DNA of 64,000 nt from assembly GCF_014145675.1 (NCBI RefSeq), contig NZ_JACGZW010000014.1:1-64000 (forward strand), read 5' to 3'. This DNA comes from Amycolatopsis dendrobii (lineage in GTDB: Bacteria; Actinomycetota; Actinomycetes; Mycobacteriales; Pseudonocardiaceae). Position 1 is the first letter of the stretch. Each line of letters starts with the position of its first letter. Positions 42,291 through 51,172 of the stretch are shown here, piece after piece. The position numbers and the translations under genes were made by a program. A model generated the notes under the pieces. That model was not told the origin of the DNA, searched no databases, and worked only from the letters and a program-made list of their open reading frames with translations.

Positions 42291-42692
42291 TCAGCAAGCA
42301 GTGCGGCCGTCGTAGCCCTGCCGCGAAACCGCGATCGCCTCGCGATGCCGTTCCGCCCAGTCGACCAGGCCGGACAGCGAGTCGTACAGTTCGCGCGCCA
42401 TGTCGGTCGCCTCGTACTCGACCCGCGGCGGCACCGTCGGGTAGACCGTGCGCGTCAGCAGGCCGTCGCGTTCCAGGTTCCGCAGGGTGAGCGTGAGCAT
42501 GCGGCGGCTGATCCCCTGCACCGAGCGTTCGAGTTCGGTGAACCGCACCGGACCGCGCGTCGCCTCCAGCAGGATGCCGATCACCCATTTCCCGCTGATC
42601 CGGTTCACGACCTCCATCACCGTGCACACCGCGAATTTCGCCGGGTCGAAGTCCGTGGCCTCGTCGGTCACAGCGATGTTCCCCTGGGACAT
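42291..42692 (-). CDS. HxlR-family transcriptional regulator
   Basis: 133 residues, winged helix of the HxlR/DUF24 type (CTVMEVVNRISGKWVIGILLEATRGPVRFTELERSVQGISRRMLTLTLRNLERDGLLTRTVYPTVPPRVEYEAT). One cysteine near the N-terminus (about 23) is where redox-sensing members carry theirs. ATG at 42692 has AAGGAGG about 8 nt upstream. Divergent from the MFS exporter, its likely target. Confidence 0.93.
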   Translation of the reverse strand: MSQGNIAVTDEATDFDPAKFAVCTVMEVVNRISGKWVIGILLEATRGPVRFTELERSVQGISRRMLTLTLRNLERDGLLTRTVYPTVPPRVEYEATDMARELYDSLSGLVDWAERHREAIAVSRQGYDGRTAC

Positions 42693-42807
42693 GAAAGTGC
42701 CTCCTTCCGCACCGTCCCATGGTCACACATGATGGGCACTGTAACAAGAGATGCCCTGGCTACGAACAGCGGAAACTCCCCCTGTGCTCGTTATGGAGGA
42801 CCTTGTC

Positions 42808-44247
42808 ATGCCCGAAACCGCTCGGCATCGCGGCGCGGCGCTCGCCGTGCTGTCCGCCGCCTCGCTGATGGTGGTGCTCGACAGCTCGATCGTCGCGGTC
42901 GCCCTGCCGGTGATCCAGACCGACCTGGGCTTCAGCGCACCCGGGCTGGCCTGGGTGGTCAACGCCTACCTCGTCGCGTTCGGCGGCCTGCTCCTGCTGT
43001 CGGGCCGCCTCGGCGACCTGGTCGGCAGGCGGAAGGTGTTCCTCGTCGGCATCGTCGTCTTCACCGCCGCTTCGCTGGCCGCAGGGCTTTCCCCGAACGC
43101 GACCGCGCTGGTGGTCGCTCGGTTCGTCCAAGGCGTCGGCGGGGCCCTGACGTCAGCGGTCGTCTTGGGCATGATCGTGACGCTCTATCCCGAGCCGCGC
43201 GCCCGCGTCCGCGCGATCGGCGTTTACAGCTTCACCCAAGCCGCGGGCGCGTCGATCGGCATGGTCGCGGGCGGCGCGCTCACGCAAGGCCTCGACTGGC
43301 ACTGGACCTTCTACATCAACCTGCCCATCGGCATTGCCGCGCTCGTCCTGACTCCGCTGGTTGTCGCGTCCGACCGCGGCCTCGGCTTGCGCACCGGCAT
43401 CGACGTCCTGGGCGCGCTGCTGGTCACCGCCGGGGTGATGCTGCTGGTGCTGGGCATCGTGCAGGCAGGCGACGCCGGGTGGACGTTCCTGACCATCGGC
43501 ACTCTCGTGCTGGCGGCCGTCCTGCTCGCACTGTTCCTGATGCGCCAAGCCCGGACGCGAACCCCGTTGCTGCCACTGCGTTTGCTCCGCGTGCGCGCGA
43601 TCAGCGGCGCCAACCTGACCATGGTCGTGATGGTCGCCGGGTTCTTGGGATTCCAGTTCGTCACCGCGCTGTACCTTCAGCAGGTCCTCGGTTTCGACGC
43701 CCTCACCACGGGTTTCGCCTTCGTCCCGACGCCGGTCATGATCGCCGCGTTCTCGCTCGGCCTCGCCGATTGGCTGAACAGCCGATTCTCCCCGCGCGCG
43801 GTCCTGGTCGCCGGTCTGCTGACGACGTCGGTGGCTTTCCTTTACCTGACCCAAGTCCAGACCGCCGGCGGCTACGCATCGCACGTGCTGCCGTCGCTGA
43901 TCCTGATGGGCGCCGGGGCGGGAATGGCGATCCCGGCGCTGATGGGCTTGGCGATGTCCGCGGCGACCCCCGACGACTCCGGCGTGACTTCGGGGTTGAT
44001 CACCACGACCCAGCAGGTCGGCGGCGCGCTGGGAACCGCCGTGCTGGCGACCGCCGCCGCGACCCGGACTGCCGAGATGCTGGGCGGAGGCGCTTCCGAG
44101 AAGGAGGCGCTGGCGTCGGGATTCCGGGTGGCTTACGGCTTCAGCGCCGGGTTGACCGCTCTCGCCGCGATCCTCGCCGCGGTGCTCCTGGGCCGCCGAT
44201 CCGCCGCGGCTCCCGCCGACACCGCCGCCGAACCAGTCGCGTCCTGA
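42808..44247 (+). CDS. MFS drug exporter, DHA2 (14-TM) family
   Basis: 479 residues with about 14 predicted helices. Motif A GRLGDLVGRRKVF and motif C-like VYSFTQAAGASIGMVAGGAL place it with EmrB/QacA proton-driven exporters. ATG at 42808 with GGAGG 8 nt upstream; an in-frame earlier ATG overlaps that ribosome site. Probably controlled by the divergent HxlR protein. Confidence 0.92.
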   Translation: MPETARHRGAALAVLSAASLMVVLDSSIVAVALPVIQTDLGFSAPGLAWVVNAYLVAFGGLLLLSGRLGDLVGRRKVFLVGIVVFTAASLAAGLSPNATALVVARFVQGVGGALTSAVVLGMIVTLYPEPRARVRAIGVYSFTQAAGASIGMVAGGALTQGLDWHWTFYINLPIGIAALVLTPLVVASDRGLGLRTGIDVLGALLVTAGVMLLVLGIVQAGDAGWTFLTIGTLVLAAVLLALFLMRQARTRTPLLPLRLLRVRAISGANLTMVVMVAGFLGFQFVTALYLQQVLGFDALTTGFAFVPTPVMIAAFSLGLADWLNSRFSPRAVLVAGLLTTSVAFLYLTQVQTAGGYASHVLPSLILMGAGAGMAIPALMGLAMSAATPDDSGVTSGLITTTQQVGGALGTAVLATAAATRTAEMLGGGASEKEALASGFRVAYGFSAGLTALAAILAAVLLGRRSAAAPADTAAEPVAS

Positions 44248-44253
44248 CCTGAC

Positions 44254-44303
44254 ACCTCGTGAGTGGCGGCGCCGGTTCTAACCGGCGCCGCCACTCACGA
44301 GGT
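44254..44303. repeat. 50-bp perfect palindrome, copy A of a dispersed element
   Basis: 24-bp arms (44254-44277 and 44280-44303) are exactly complementary around a CT loop. The outer part reads CTCGTGAGTGGC and the centre CGGTT-CT-AACCG. It lies between convergent genes and contains the last bases of the SRPBCC gene. Copy B at 59489-59538 has the same length, ends and centre. It likely acts as a terminator as well. Confidence 0.9.
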
Positions 44304-44748
44304 AACCGGCCAGTCCGTGGTGCCCGCGCCGCATCATCCACGCGTGGTTGGCGCGAAAGAACGGCCGGGCGATGACGTCCAGCCTCCGCAGCAACGGTTT
44401 CCGCACCCGAACGTGCTGCGTGATCTCCAGCCGGGAGCCCTCGCCGTCGGCGTGGATCGCCCCGGCGAGCATCCCGTCGAGGTCCCCGCTCAGCCGGACG
44501 CGCACCCGCAGGCCCGCCGCGTCCTGCTGCTCCCGGTGCATCGCGATGACGATCCGGTACGGCAGACGGGAGCGGCAGACGATCTGGGCGGTGTCGCCGT
44601 CGACCTGGCGCACCGACTGGACGTCCGGCCACCACCGGGGATACGACTCGAGGTCGACGATCGCGTCGAACACCCGGTCCGGGAGAGTCGGCAGCCACCA
44701 GTCGCTCCGGAACGAGTACTCGGCGTCCCTCTTCTTCTCGAGGCTCAC
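44278..44748 (-). CDS. SRPBCC (START-like) polyketide-cyclase/dehydrase-type protein
   Basis: 156 residues, helix-grip fold: DWWLPTLPDRVFDAIVDLESYPRWWPDVQSV, then strands CRSRLPYRIVIAMHREQQDAAGLRVRVRLSGDLDG and a long C-terminal helix (LLRRLDVIARPFFRANHAWMMRRGHHGLAGYL). Such proteins bind hydrophobic ligands; no specific role can be named. GTG at 44748 has GAGGGG 6 nt upstream and replaces a longer in-frame start. Its stop lies inside palindrome A. Confidence 0.82.
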   Translation of the reverse strand: MSLEKKRDAEYSFRSDWWLPTLPDRVFDAIVDLESYPRWWPDVQSVRQVDGDTAQIVCRSRLPYRIVIAMHREQQDAAGLRVRVRLSGDLDGMLAGAIHADGEGSRLEITQHVRVRKPLLRRLDVIARPFFRANHAWMMRRGHHGLAGYLVSGGAG

Positions 44749-44862
44749 AGTCCGCCCCTCTCTCCCGATCAGCGGAACGCGTGCTTGTCGATCTTGACCT
44801 GTGTTTCCTAGGCTGGCCATCCCTTGGGTACGCCGCCGCCTGAACCATCGAGGAGGCCTGCC

Positions 44863-45492
44863 GTGCCGACAGCCGCCCGAACCGCCCTGGCCGCGCTGCT
44901 GACCGCGACGCTAGTCGGCTGCGGCACCGCTCCGCCGCCGCCGGCCGCCCCCGCTTTCACCGCGACCCTCACCTCGCCCACGAACGTCGTCCTGCACTGG
45001 CCTGCCGACCCGGCCGCGGCTGGCTACCTGCTCGAATACGCCAACGCCGCCGGCGGACCGTGGACCGCGCTGCAGTACCTCCCGCCCGGCCAGACTTCTT
45101 ATACCCACCCGGACCTGATCCCGGAAACGCCGTTCTACTACCGGATCCGGTCCTTCGCCGGTCCGGTGTCGGCGACCGTCACGGCGGGCAACACTGCTCC
45201 CTCCGGTGCCGCTGCCGCGCAATCCGCCCCGGCCGACCTCGCCGTGACCCCGGCCCCGGACCAGAACCTGCACTTCACCTGGACCGACCGCTCGACCGGC
45301 GAGGCCGGTTTCCTGCTGGAGATCCGCCGTCCGGGCACGCCGGACTTCGTCCCGGTCGAGGTAGCCGATCCCAACGCGACGCAATGCGCGCTGTCGCTCC
45401 TGCCCGGCGAACAAGGCTCGGCCTTCCGCCTCCGGGCCCTGTCCTACGGACCGCTCTCCCCCGTCGTCGAGCGCACGACCGGAAAGGACTGA
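44863..45492 (+). CDS. lipoprotein with two fibronectin type III-like domains
   Basis: 209 residues. Lipoprotein signal with lipobox LVGC, Pro-rich linker, then two beta-sandwich repeats. The first has NVVLHWPADPAAAGYLLEYANAAGGPW...YTHPDLIPETPFYYRIRSFAG; the second has NLHFTWTDRSTGEAGFLLEIRRPG...QGSAFRLRALSYG. Presumed outside the membrane, function unknown. GTG at 44863 has GGAGG 6 nt upstream. Confidence 0.82.
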   Translation: MPTAARTALAALLTATLVGCGTAPPPPAAPAFTATLTSPTNVVLHWPADPAAAGYLLEYANAAGGPWTALQYLPPGQTSYTHPDLIPETPFYYRIRSFAGPVSATVTAGNTAPSGAAAAQSAPADLAVTPAPDQNLHFTWTDRSTGEAGFLLEIRRPGTPDFVPVEVADPNATQCALSLLPGEQGSAFRLRALSYGPLSPVVERTTGKD

Positions 45493-45510
45493 AACTTCCG
45501 CCGCACAGCC

Positions 45511-45545
45511 GAAGAGCCGCCCGGCATGGCACCGGACGGCTCTTC
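45511..45545 (+). terminator. terminator of the FnIII lipoprotein gene
   Basis: GAAGAGCCG (45511-45519) pairs with CGGCTCTTC (45537-45545), extended inside by CCGG/CCGG after one mismatch. Confidence 0.7.
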
Positions 45546-45688
45546 CTGCTTCGAGTTCATCGCGGGCAGAACGCCACAACCCAGCCCACGGTCAGCGCCA
45601 GCACCGCTCTGCCGGCCCGGGGCCGCGATCGGGCCGACCGGCGACAGCATCGCGGCCATCGCCACGACCGGCGGGGCGCAGCCGCAGA

Positions 45689-48550
45689 TCAGGCCGGGTT
45701 CAGCACCTGCGCGAGGAACTCGCCGGTGTAGCTCCCCTCCGTGGCCGCGACCTGTTCCGGCGTGCCCTCGGCGATGACGGTGCCGCCGCCGGAGCCGCCT
45801 TCCGGGCCCATGTCGACGATCCAGTCGGACGTCTTGATCACGTCGAGGTTGTGCTCGATCACGATCACCGTGTTGCCCTTGTCCACCAGCCCGTTGATCA
45901 CGCCGATCAGCTTGCTGATGTCCTCGAAGTGCAGGCCGGTGGTCGGCTCGTCGAGGATGTAGACGGTCTTGCCGGTGGAGCGCTTCTGCAGTTCGCTCGC
46001 CAGCTTGACGCGCTGCGCCTCGCCGCCGGACAGGGTCGGCGCGGGCTGGCCCAGGCGGACGTAGCCGAGGCCGACGTCGACGAGGGTCTGCAGGTGCCGG
46101 TGGATCGCCTTGATCGGCTCGAAGAACTCGGCCGCCTCCTCGATCGGCATGTCCAGCACGTCCGACACCGTCTTGCCCTTGTAGTGCACTTCGAGCGTTT
46201 CCCGGTTGTACCGGGCGCCCTTGCACACCTCGCACGGGACGTAGACGTCCGGCAGGAAGTTCATCTCGATCTTGATCGTGCCGTCGCCCGCGCACGCCTC
46301 GCAGCGCCCGCCCTTGACGTTGAACGAGAACCGGCCCTGCTGGTACCCGCGGACCTTCGCCTCGGTGGTGGCCGCGAACAGCTTGCGCACGTGGTCCCAC
46401 ACGCCGGTGTAGGTGGCCGGGTTGGAACGCGGCGTGCGGCCGATCGGCGACTGGTCGACGCGCACCAGCTTGTCGACGTTGCCGAGGCCGTTGACCCGGG
46501 TGTGGCGGCCCGGGACCTGGCGCGCGCCGTTGAGCTTGTTGGCCAGCACCTGCGCGAGGATGTCGTTGACCAGCGTCGACTTGCCGGACCCGGACACGCC
46601 GGTGATCGACACGAGGCAGCCGAGCGGGAACGACACGTCGATGCCGCGCAGGTTGTGCTCGCGCGCGCCCACCACGGTGAGCTGCCGCTTCTTGTCGACC
46701 GGCCGCCGGATCGCCGGCACCTCGATCTGGCGCCGCCCGGACAGGTACGCGCCGGTGATCGATTCCTTGTTTTTCAGGATCTTCTTGTACGGGCCGCTGT
46801 GCACGATGTGCCCGCCGTGCTCGCCCGCGCCGGGGCCGATGTCGACCACCCAGTCGCTGGCCCGGATGGTGTCCTCGTCGTGCTCGACCACGATCAGCGT
46901 ATTGCCGAGGTTGCGCAGCCGGGTCAGCGTCTCGATGAGCCGGTGGTTGTCGCGCTGGTGCAGGCCGATCGACGGTTCGTCCAGCACGTACAGCACGCCG
47001 ACCAGACCCGAGCCGATCTGCGTCGCCAGCCGGATGCGCTGCGCCTCGCCGCCGGACAGCGTGCCGGACGCGCGGTCGAGCGACAGGTAGGTGAGCCCGA
47101 CGTCGAGCAGGAAGCGCAGCCGCGCCTGGATTTCCTTGAGCACCGCGCCCGCGATCATCGCCTCGCGCGGGCCGAGCACCAGTTCGTCGAGGAACTCCGA
47201 CGCCTCCGCGATGGACAGCGCGCACACCTCGGCGATCGACCGGTCGCCCTGCGTCGCGTGCTCCAGCGTGACCGCGAGGATCTCCGGCTTGAGCCGGGTG
47301 CCCTGGCATGCCGGGCACGGCACCTCGCGCATGTAGCCCTCGTACCGCTCGCGCATGTACTCCGAGTCGGTCTGCTCGAGGCGCCGCTCCAGGAACGGGA
47401 TGACGCCCTCGAAGGCCGCGTAGTAGGAACGCTGCCTGCCGTACCGGTTGCGGTAGCGGACGTGCACCTGCTCGTCGACGCCGTGCAGCACCGCCTTCTG
47501 CACGCGCGCGGGCAGCCGCCGCCACGGCGTGTCCATGCGGAACCCGACCGCCTCCGACAGCGATTCCAGCAGCCGCAGGAAGTAGTCGGCGCTCTGCCCG
47601 CCCGCCCACGGCGCGATGGCGCCTTCGGCGAGCGACAGCTCGTCGTCGGGGACCACCAGTTCGGGGTCGACCTCCTTGCGGATGCCGATGCCGGTGCACT
47701 CGGGACACGCGCCGTAGGGCGAGTTGAACGAGAACGACCGGGGCTCGAGGTCCTCGATCGCCAGCGGGTGGCCGTTGGGGCAGGCCAGGTTCTCGGAGAA
47801 GCCGCGCACGCGGTGCGGGTCGTTCTCGTCGAGGTCGACGAACTCCAATTCGACCAGGCCGTCGGCCAGCCGCAGCGCCGTCTCCACCGAGTCGGTGAGC
47901 CGCTGCCGCGCGCTGGTCTTGACCGCGAGCCGGTCGATCACCACGCCGATCTGGTGCTTTTCCTGCTTCTTCAGCTTCGGCGGGTCGGTGAGCGGGTGCA
48001 CCGTGCCGTCGACGACCACGCGCGCGTAGCCCTGCTGCTGCAGGTTCTGGAACAGGTCGAGGTACTCGCCCTTGCGCCCGCGCACGACCGGAGCGAGCAC
48101 CTGGAACCGGGTGCCCTCGGTCATCTCCAGCACCTGGTCGACGATCTGCTGCGGGGTCTGCTTGCTGATCGCCTCGCCGCACTTCGGGCAGTGCGCCTTG
48201 CCGGCGCGGGCGTAGAGCAGCCGCAGGTAGTCGTAGACCTCGGTGATGGTGCCGACGGTCGACCGCGGGTTGCGCGAGGTCGACTTCTGGTCGATCGACA
48301 CCGCGGGCGAGAGGCCCTCGATGAAGTCGACGTCCGGCTTGTCCATCTGCCCGAGGAACTGCCGCGCGTACGCCGACAGCGACTCCACGTACCGCCGCTG
48401 CCCCTCGGCGAAGATCGTGTCGAAGGCAAGGCTCGACTTGCCCGACCCGGACAGGCCGGTGAACACGATCATGCTGTCGCGGGGCAGATCGAGATCCACG
48501 CCGCGGAGGTTGTGCTCGCGCGCTCCGCGAACAACGAGGCGATCAGCCAC
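45689..48550 (-). CDS. uvrA: excinuclease ABC subunit A
   Basis: 953 residues, complete UvrA. Two ABC modules with Walker A GLSGSGKSS and GVSGSGKST, signature motifs GTLSGGEAQRIRLA and PTLSGGEAQRVKLA, Walker B YVLDEPSIGLH and YILDEPTTGLH. The C-terminal zinc module is normal (CEAC...CEVC). The N-terminal one reads CPNGH...CPEC rather than CxxC...CxxC, which I recall as usual for actinobacteria. Damage recognition in nucleotide excision repair. GTG at 48550 begins the conserved ADRLVVRGAREHNL. I found no convincing LexA box upstream. Confidence 0.97.
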   Translation of the reverse strand: MADRLVVRGAREHNLRGVDLDLPRDSMIVFTGLSGSGKSSLAFDTIFAEGQRRYVESLSAYARQFLGQMDKPDVDFIEGLSPAVSIDQKSTSRNPRSTVGTITEVYDYLRLLYARAGKAHCPKCGEAISKQTPQQIVDQVLEMTEGTRFQVLAPVVRGRKGEYLDLFQNLQQQGYARVVVDGTVHPLTDPPKLKKQEKHQIGVVIDRLAVKTSARQRLTDSVETALRLADGLVELEFVDLDENDPHRVRGFSENLACPNGHPLAIEDLEPRSFSFNSPYGACPECTGIGIRKEVDPELVVPDDELSLAEGAIAPWAGGQSADYFLRLLESLSEAVGFRMDTPWRRLPARVQKAVLHGVDEQVHVRYRNRYGRQRSYYAAFEGVIPFLERRLEQTDSEYMRERYEGYMREVPCPACQGTRLKPEILAVTLEHATQGDRSIAEVCALSIAEASEFLDELVLGPREAMIAGAVLKEIQARLRFLLDVGLTYLSLDRASGTLSGGEAQRIRLATQIGSGLVGVLYVLDEPSIGLHQRDNHRLIETLTRLRNLGNTLIVVEHDEDTIRASDWVVDIGPGAGEHGGHIVHSGPYKKILKNKESITGAYLSGRRQIEVPAIRRPVDKKRQLTVVGAREHNLRGIDVSFPLGCLVSITGVSGSGKSTLVNDILAQVLANKLNGARQVPGRHTRVNGLGNVDKLVRVDQSPIGRTPRSNPATYTGVWDHVRKLFAATTEAKVRGYQQGRFSFNVKGGRCEACAGDGTIKIEMNFLPDVYVPCEVCKGARYNRETLEVHYKGKTVSDVLDMPIEEAAEFFEPIKAIHRHLQTLVDVGLGYVRLGQPAPTLSGGEAQRVKLASELQKRSTGKTVYILDEPTTGLHFEDISKLIGVINGLVDKGNTVIVIEHNLDVIKTSDWIVDMGPEGGSGGGTVIAEGTPEQVAATEGSYTGEFLAQVLNPA

Positions 48551-48888
48551 GCCTTCGTCCCTTCCATCGTTCTGCTCGGTGGCCCGCCGGGAGATCCGGT
48601 GCCGACGGACGTGCCCAGGGTAGGGACGACCACCGACAAAAACCGGACCGCACGTGTTCTGCCTGGGCTTTTCCGCTCTCCGGGGGCCGGGGGAAGCGGC
48701 CCGCGGCGGGGTCGCCGGACGCTGTCGGAGGCCCCGCGCGGCAGAGCGGATGCGCGGGCTGGCCCGGTTCCACGATACAGGTCGGCGAAGGCCGCCCGGC
48801 CCGGGTGCACGCCCCGGGAACCGGCGCGGGGCAGCGCCTTCCGGCCGGTTTCGCCAAAAGTGTCGGTCCCCGCCGCTACGTTCGGGGC

Positions 48889-49602
48889 GTGGCGAGCGAA
48901 GCCGGAGCCGTGCGGATCTACGCGGCGGGGAAGGGCAGCGGCGACCCGGGACCGGGCGGCTGGTCCGCGGTGCTGGCCTACGGCGGCCATCGGAAAACCC
49001 TCGCCGGCGGGGCGGCGGACACGACTGCCGGCCGGATGGCGCTGACGGCCGCGGTGGAAGCACTCGAAAGCCTGAACAGGCCGGTCCGCGTGCACCTCTA
49101 CAGCGACAGCGAGCATCTCCGCACCGCGCTGGACGGCTTGGGGTCCGACGACCTCCTCCCCCGGCTCCGCACCTGCGCCGACCGGCACGAGATCACCTGG
49201 CGGGCGGCCGAGGACCCGGCCGCGCGCGCCCAGCTCGCCGAACTGGCCGATCTCGCGACGGCGGCCCGCCCCTCCGGCCGCCCGCCCGCGCAGCCGGAGG
49301 ACGACGAGTGCCGCCACGGCATGACGAAGGCCTACTGCGCCGACTGCCGCCAGATCGACGCCGGAGTGCTGCCGAACGGCTACCACACGGCGGGCGGCCA
49401 CGCCTACCACAACGACGCCGATTGCTACTGGCTGCGCAGGGGCCAGCAGCGGCAGGAGCGGATGGGCCGCGACACCCACGAGATCGTCCGGATCGCCTGG
49501 GCGTCGGTGATCCCCGGCGAACTCGCACCGTGCGAACACTGCTGCACGACGGAATGGCTGCAGCGGAACCGCCGCGGCCGAGGGCTCAGCCGCTCTGCAT
49601 GA
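48889..49602 (+). CDS. RNase HI-like protein with lost catalytic residues plus Cys/His-rich C-terminal domain
   Basis: 237 residues. Residues about 7-125 follow RNase HI (VRIYAAGKGSGDPGPGGWSAVL, GRMALTAAVEALE, VHLYSDSEHLRTAL). Three of the four catalytic acidic positions appear replaced: Asp10 of E. coli becomes Ala13, Glu48 becomes Ala51, and the last Asp is absent. Only Asp73 (for Asp70) remains. The C-terminal half has a possible metal-binding domain: DDECRHGMTKAYCADCRQ, YHTAGGHAYHNDADCYWL, APCEHCCTTEW. It may bind nucleic acid without cutting. Divergent from uvrA; the stop overlaps the DUF1963 gene tail by 17 bp. Confidence 0.78.
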   Translation: MASEAGAVRIYAAGKGSGDPGPGGWSAVLAYGGHRKTLAGGAADTTAGRMALTAAVEALESLNRPVRVHLYSDSEHLRTALDGLGSDDLLPRLRTCADRHEITWRAAEDPAARAQLAELADLATAARPSGRPPAQPEDDECRHGMTKAYCADCRQIDAGVLPNGYHTAGGHAYHNDADCYWLRRGQQRQERMGRDTHEIVRIAWASVIPGELAPCEHCCTTEWLQRNRRGRGLSRSA

Positions 49603-50416
49603 CGCACCGGACCCGGTCGAACCGGCCCCCGGCGAGGTCGTCGTCGCGGATCAGCCAGTACAGAACCCCGACGTCGCCCCACGTGAGGCCCGCGTCACCG
49701 TCGCTGTCGATCTGCGCGATCAGGGCCCAGCGCACCGCTTCGTCCGCGAGATCCGACTCACTCGCCTCTTCCGGCAGGACTGCCGCGGCGACCTCGTCCT
49801 CCGGCGGCCCCTGGACCGGCCACGAGCAGCCGCCGATCTGGTGGTACGGCGCGGCCGACGACTCGCGGAGCCGGTCGTAGAACTCCTCGGACCAGTTGTC
49901 CGGGTCGGAGAGCGGAAGCCCGTCGCGGGCGAGCGTACGGCGCAGCACCTCCTGCTGGGAGTTCGGGAAGGTGCCGGCGATTTCCCCGGACAGCTCCAGC
50001 CGCGGATAGCTCTCGACGCCCTCCGGCGCGGCCCGTTCCGCGGTCTCCGTCCCGGCCGGGACGACCACGACGGCGCCGAGCGAGGTCAGGTCGACCGGGC
50101 CCTGCGCCTCGAACCAGTCGTCGCAGTAGAAGAACAGCAACGAACCGGACGCGGGCAACTCGATCCCGCCGGGCACGCGGGGCAGCGCCGCACAGTCCAC
50201 GGCCGCGACGAAGTTCATCGGCAGCTCGCCGCGCCAGACTGGCCATTCCACGTCCGCGGGCAGCGCGGGATTCCCGCCGAGACAGCCGACGCGCACGCCG
50301 TTCCCGCCGGTGTTCAGCCGCACCGCGGGCCGGAAGAGGGTTTCCCACGCCTCGGCCACGTCCGGCGGAAGGTTCTCGCGCGCCAGCCCGGCGAGCGGGT
50401 CGATCCAAGAGGTCAT
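49586..50416 (-). CDS. DUF1963 (YwqG-like) protein
   Basis: 276 residues. Contains the DUF1963 pattern: VGCLGGNPALPADVEWP, MNFVAAVDCAALP, GSLLFFYCDD and, near the end, ALIAQIDSD...GDVGVLYWLI. Cytosolic, function unknown. ATG at 50416. Convergent and overlapping by 17 bp with the RNase HI-like gene. Confidence 0.87.
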   Translation of the reverse strand: MTSWIDPLAGLARENLPPDVAEAWETLFRPAVRLNTGGNGVRVGCLGGNPALPADVEWPVWRGELPMNFVAAVDCAALPRVPGGIELPASGSLLFFYCDDWFEAQGPVDLTSLGAVVVVPAGTETAERAAPEGVESYPRLELSGEIAGTFPNSQQEVLRRTLARDGLPLSDPDNWSEEFYDRLRESSAAPYHQIGGCSWPVQGPPEDEVAAAVLPEEASESDLADEAVRWALIAQIDSDGDAGLTWGDVGVLYWLIRDDDLAGGRFDRVRCVMQSG

Positions 50417-50494
50417 GGGAAGATCTTGACAGCTGGCGCCGACAGAAACGGCCGCGTGGCCACCGCACGGGTGATCCGGCTACGGTGGGACCTC

Positions 50495-51172
50495 GTGAAC
50501 ATCGCCGACACGTACACCGGACACGTCGAACCGGGCGGCGACGCCGCCCGCCGGACGCTGGACGGGCTCACCATCACCAAGCTCTCCGTTGGCCCGATGG
50601 ACAACAACGCGTACCTGCTCGTGTGCCGCGAGGAGAACGAAGCGCTGCTGATCGACGCGGCCAACGACCCGGAACGCATCTCCGACCTGATCGGCCACGG
50701 CCCCGACCGCCCCGCGCTGCGCACCGTCGTGACGACCCACCAGCACCCCGACCACTGGCAGGCACTGGGCGCGGTCGCCGGAGCGAACGGCGCGAACACC
50801 GCGGCGCACCCGCTGGACGCGGAACCGCTGCCGGTCCCCCCGGACTTCCTGGTCGAACACGGCGACACGCTGAAGGTCGGCTCGGTCACGCTGGAAGTGA
50901 TCCATCTGCGCGGCCACACGCCGGGGTCGATCGCGCTGCTGTACCGGGACCCGAAGGGACACGGGCACCTGTTCACCGGGGATTCGCTGTTCCCGGGCGG
51001 GGTCGGGAAGACTTCGTCGCCGGAGGACTTCGCCTCGCTGCTGGACGATGTCGAGGCGCGGATTTTCGATCAGCTGCCGGACGACACGTGGTTCTACCCG
51101 GGGCACGGGGACGATTCGACGCTGGGCGAGCAGCGGCCGCATCTGGCGGAGTGGCGCGAACGCGGCTGGTGA
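50495..51172 (+). CDS. metallo-beta-lactamase-fold hydrolase (glyoxalase II-like)
   Basis: 225 residues with the metal motif THQHPDHW, a later histidine in LRGHTPGS, an aspartate in FTGDSLFPGGVGKT and a final histidine in FYPGHGDDS. Similar proteins are annotated as hydroxyacylglutathione or mycothiol-type hydrolases; the substrate is unknown. GTG start at 50495 with a TACGGT box 8 nt before it and no ribosome site. Last gene before the lower-GC islet. Confidence 0.88.
   Translation: MNIADTYTGHVEPGGDAARRTLDGLTITKLSVGPMDNNAYLLVCREENEALLIDAANDPERISDLIGHGPDRPALRTVVTTHQHPDHWQALGAVAGANGANTAAHPLDAEPLPVPPDFLVEHGDTLKVGSVTLEVIHLRGHTPGSIALLYRDPKGHGHLFTGDSLFPGGVGKTSSPEDFASLLDDVEARIFDQLPDDTWFYPGHGDDSTLGEQRPHLAEWRERGW

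Noticed and set aside
48640..48670. Possible LexA box upstream of uvrA
   Set aside because: The closest sequence (CGCACGTGTTCT) has wrong half-site spacing and only one good half.
45851..49045. Rightward open frame of about 1060 codons opposite uvrA
   Set aside because: Antisense shadow of a complete, motif-perfect uvrA; no domain recognisable.
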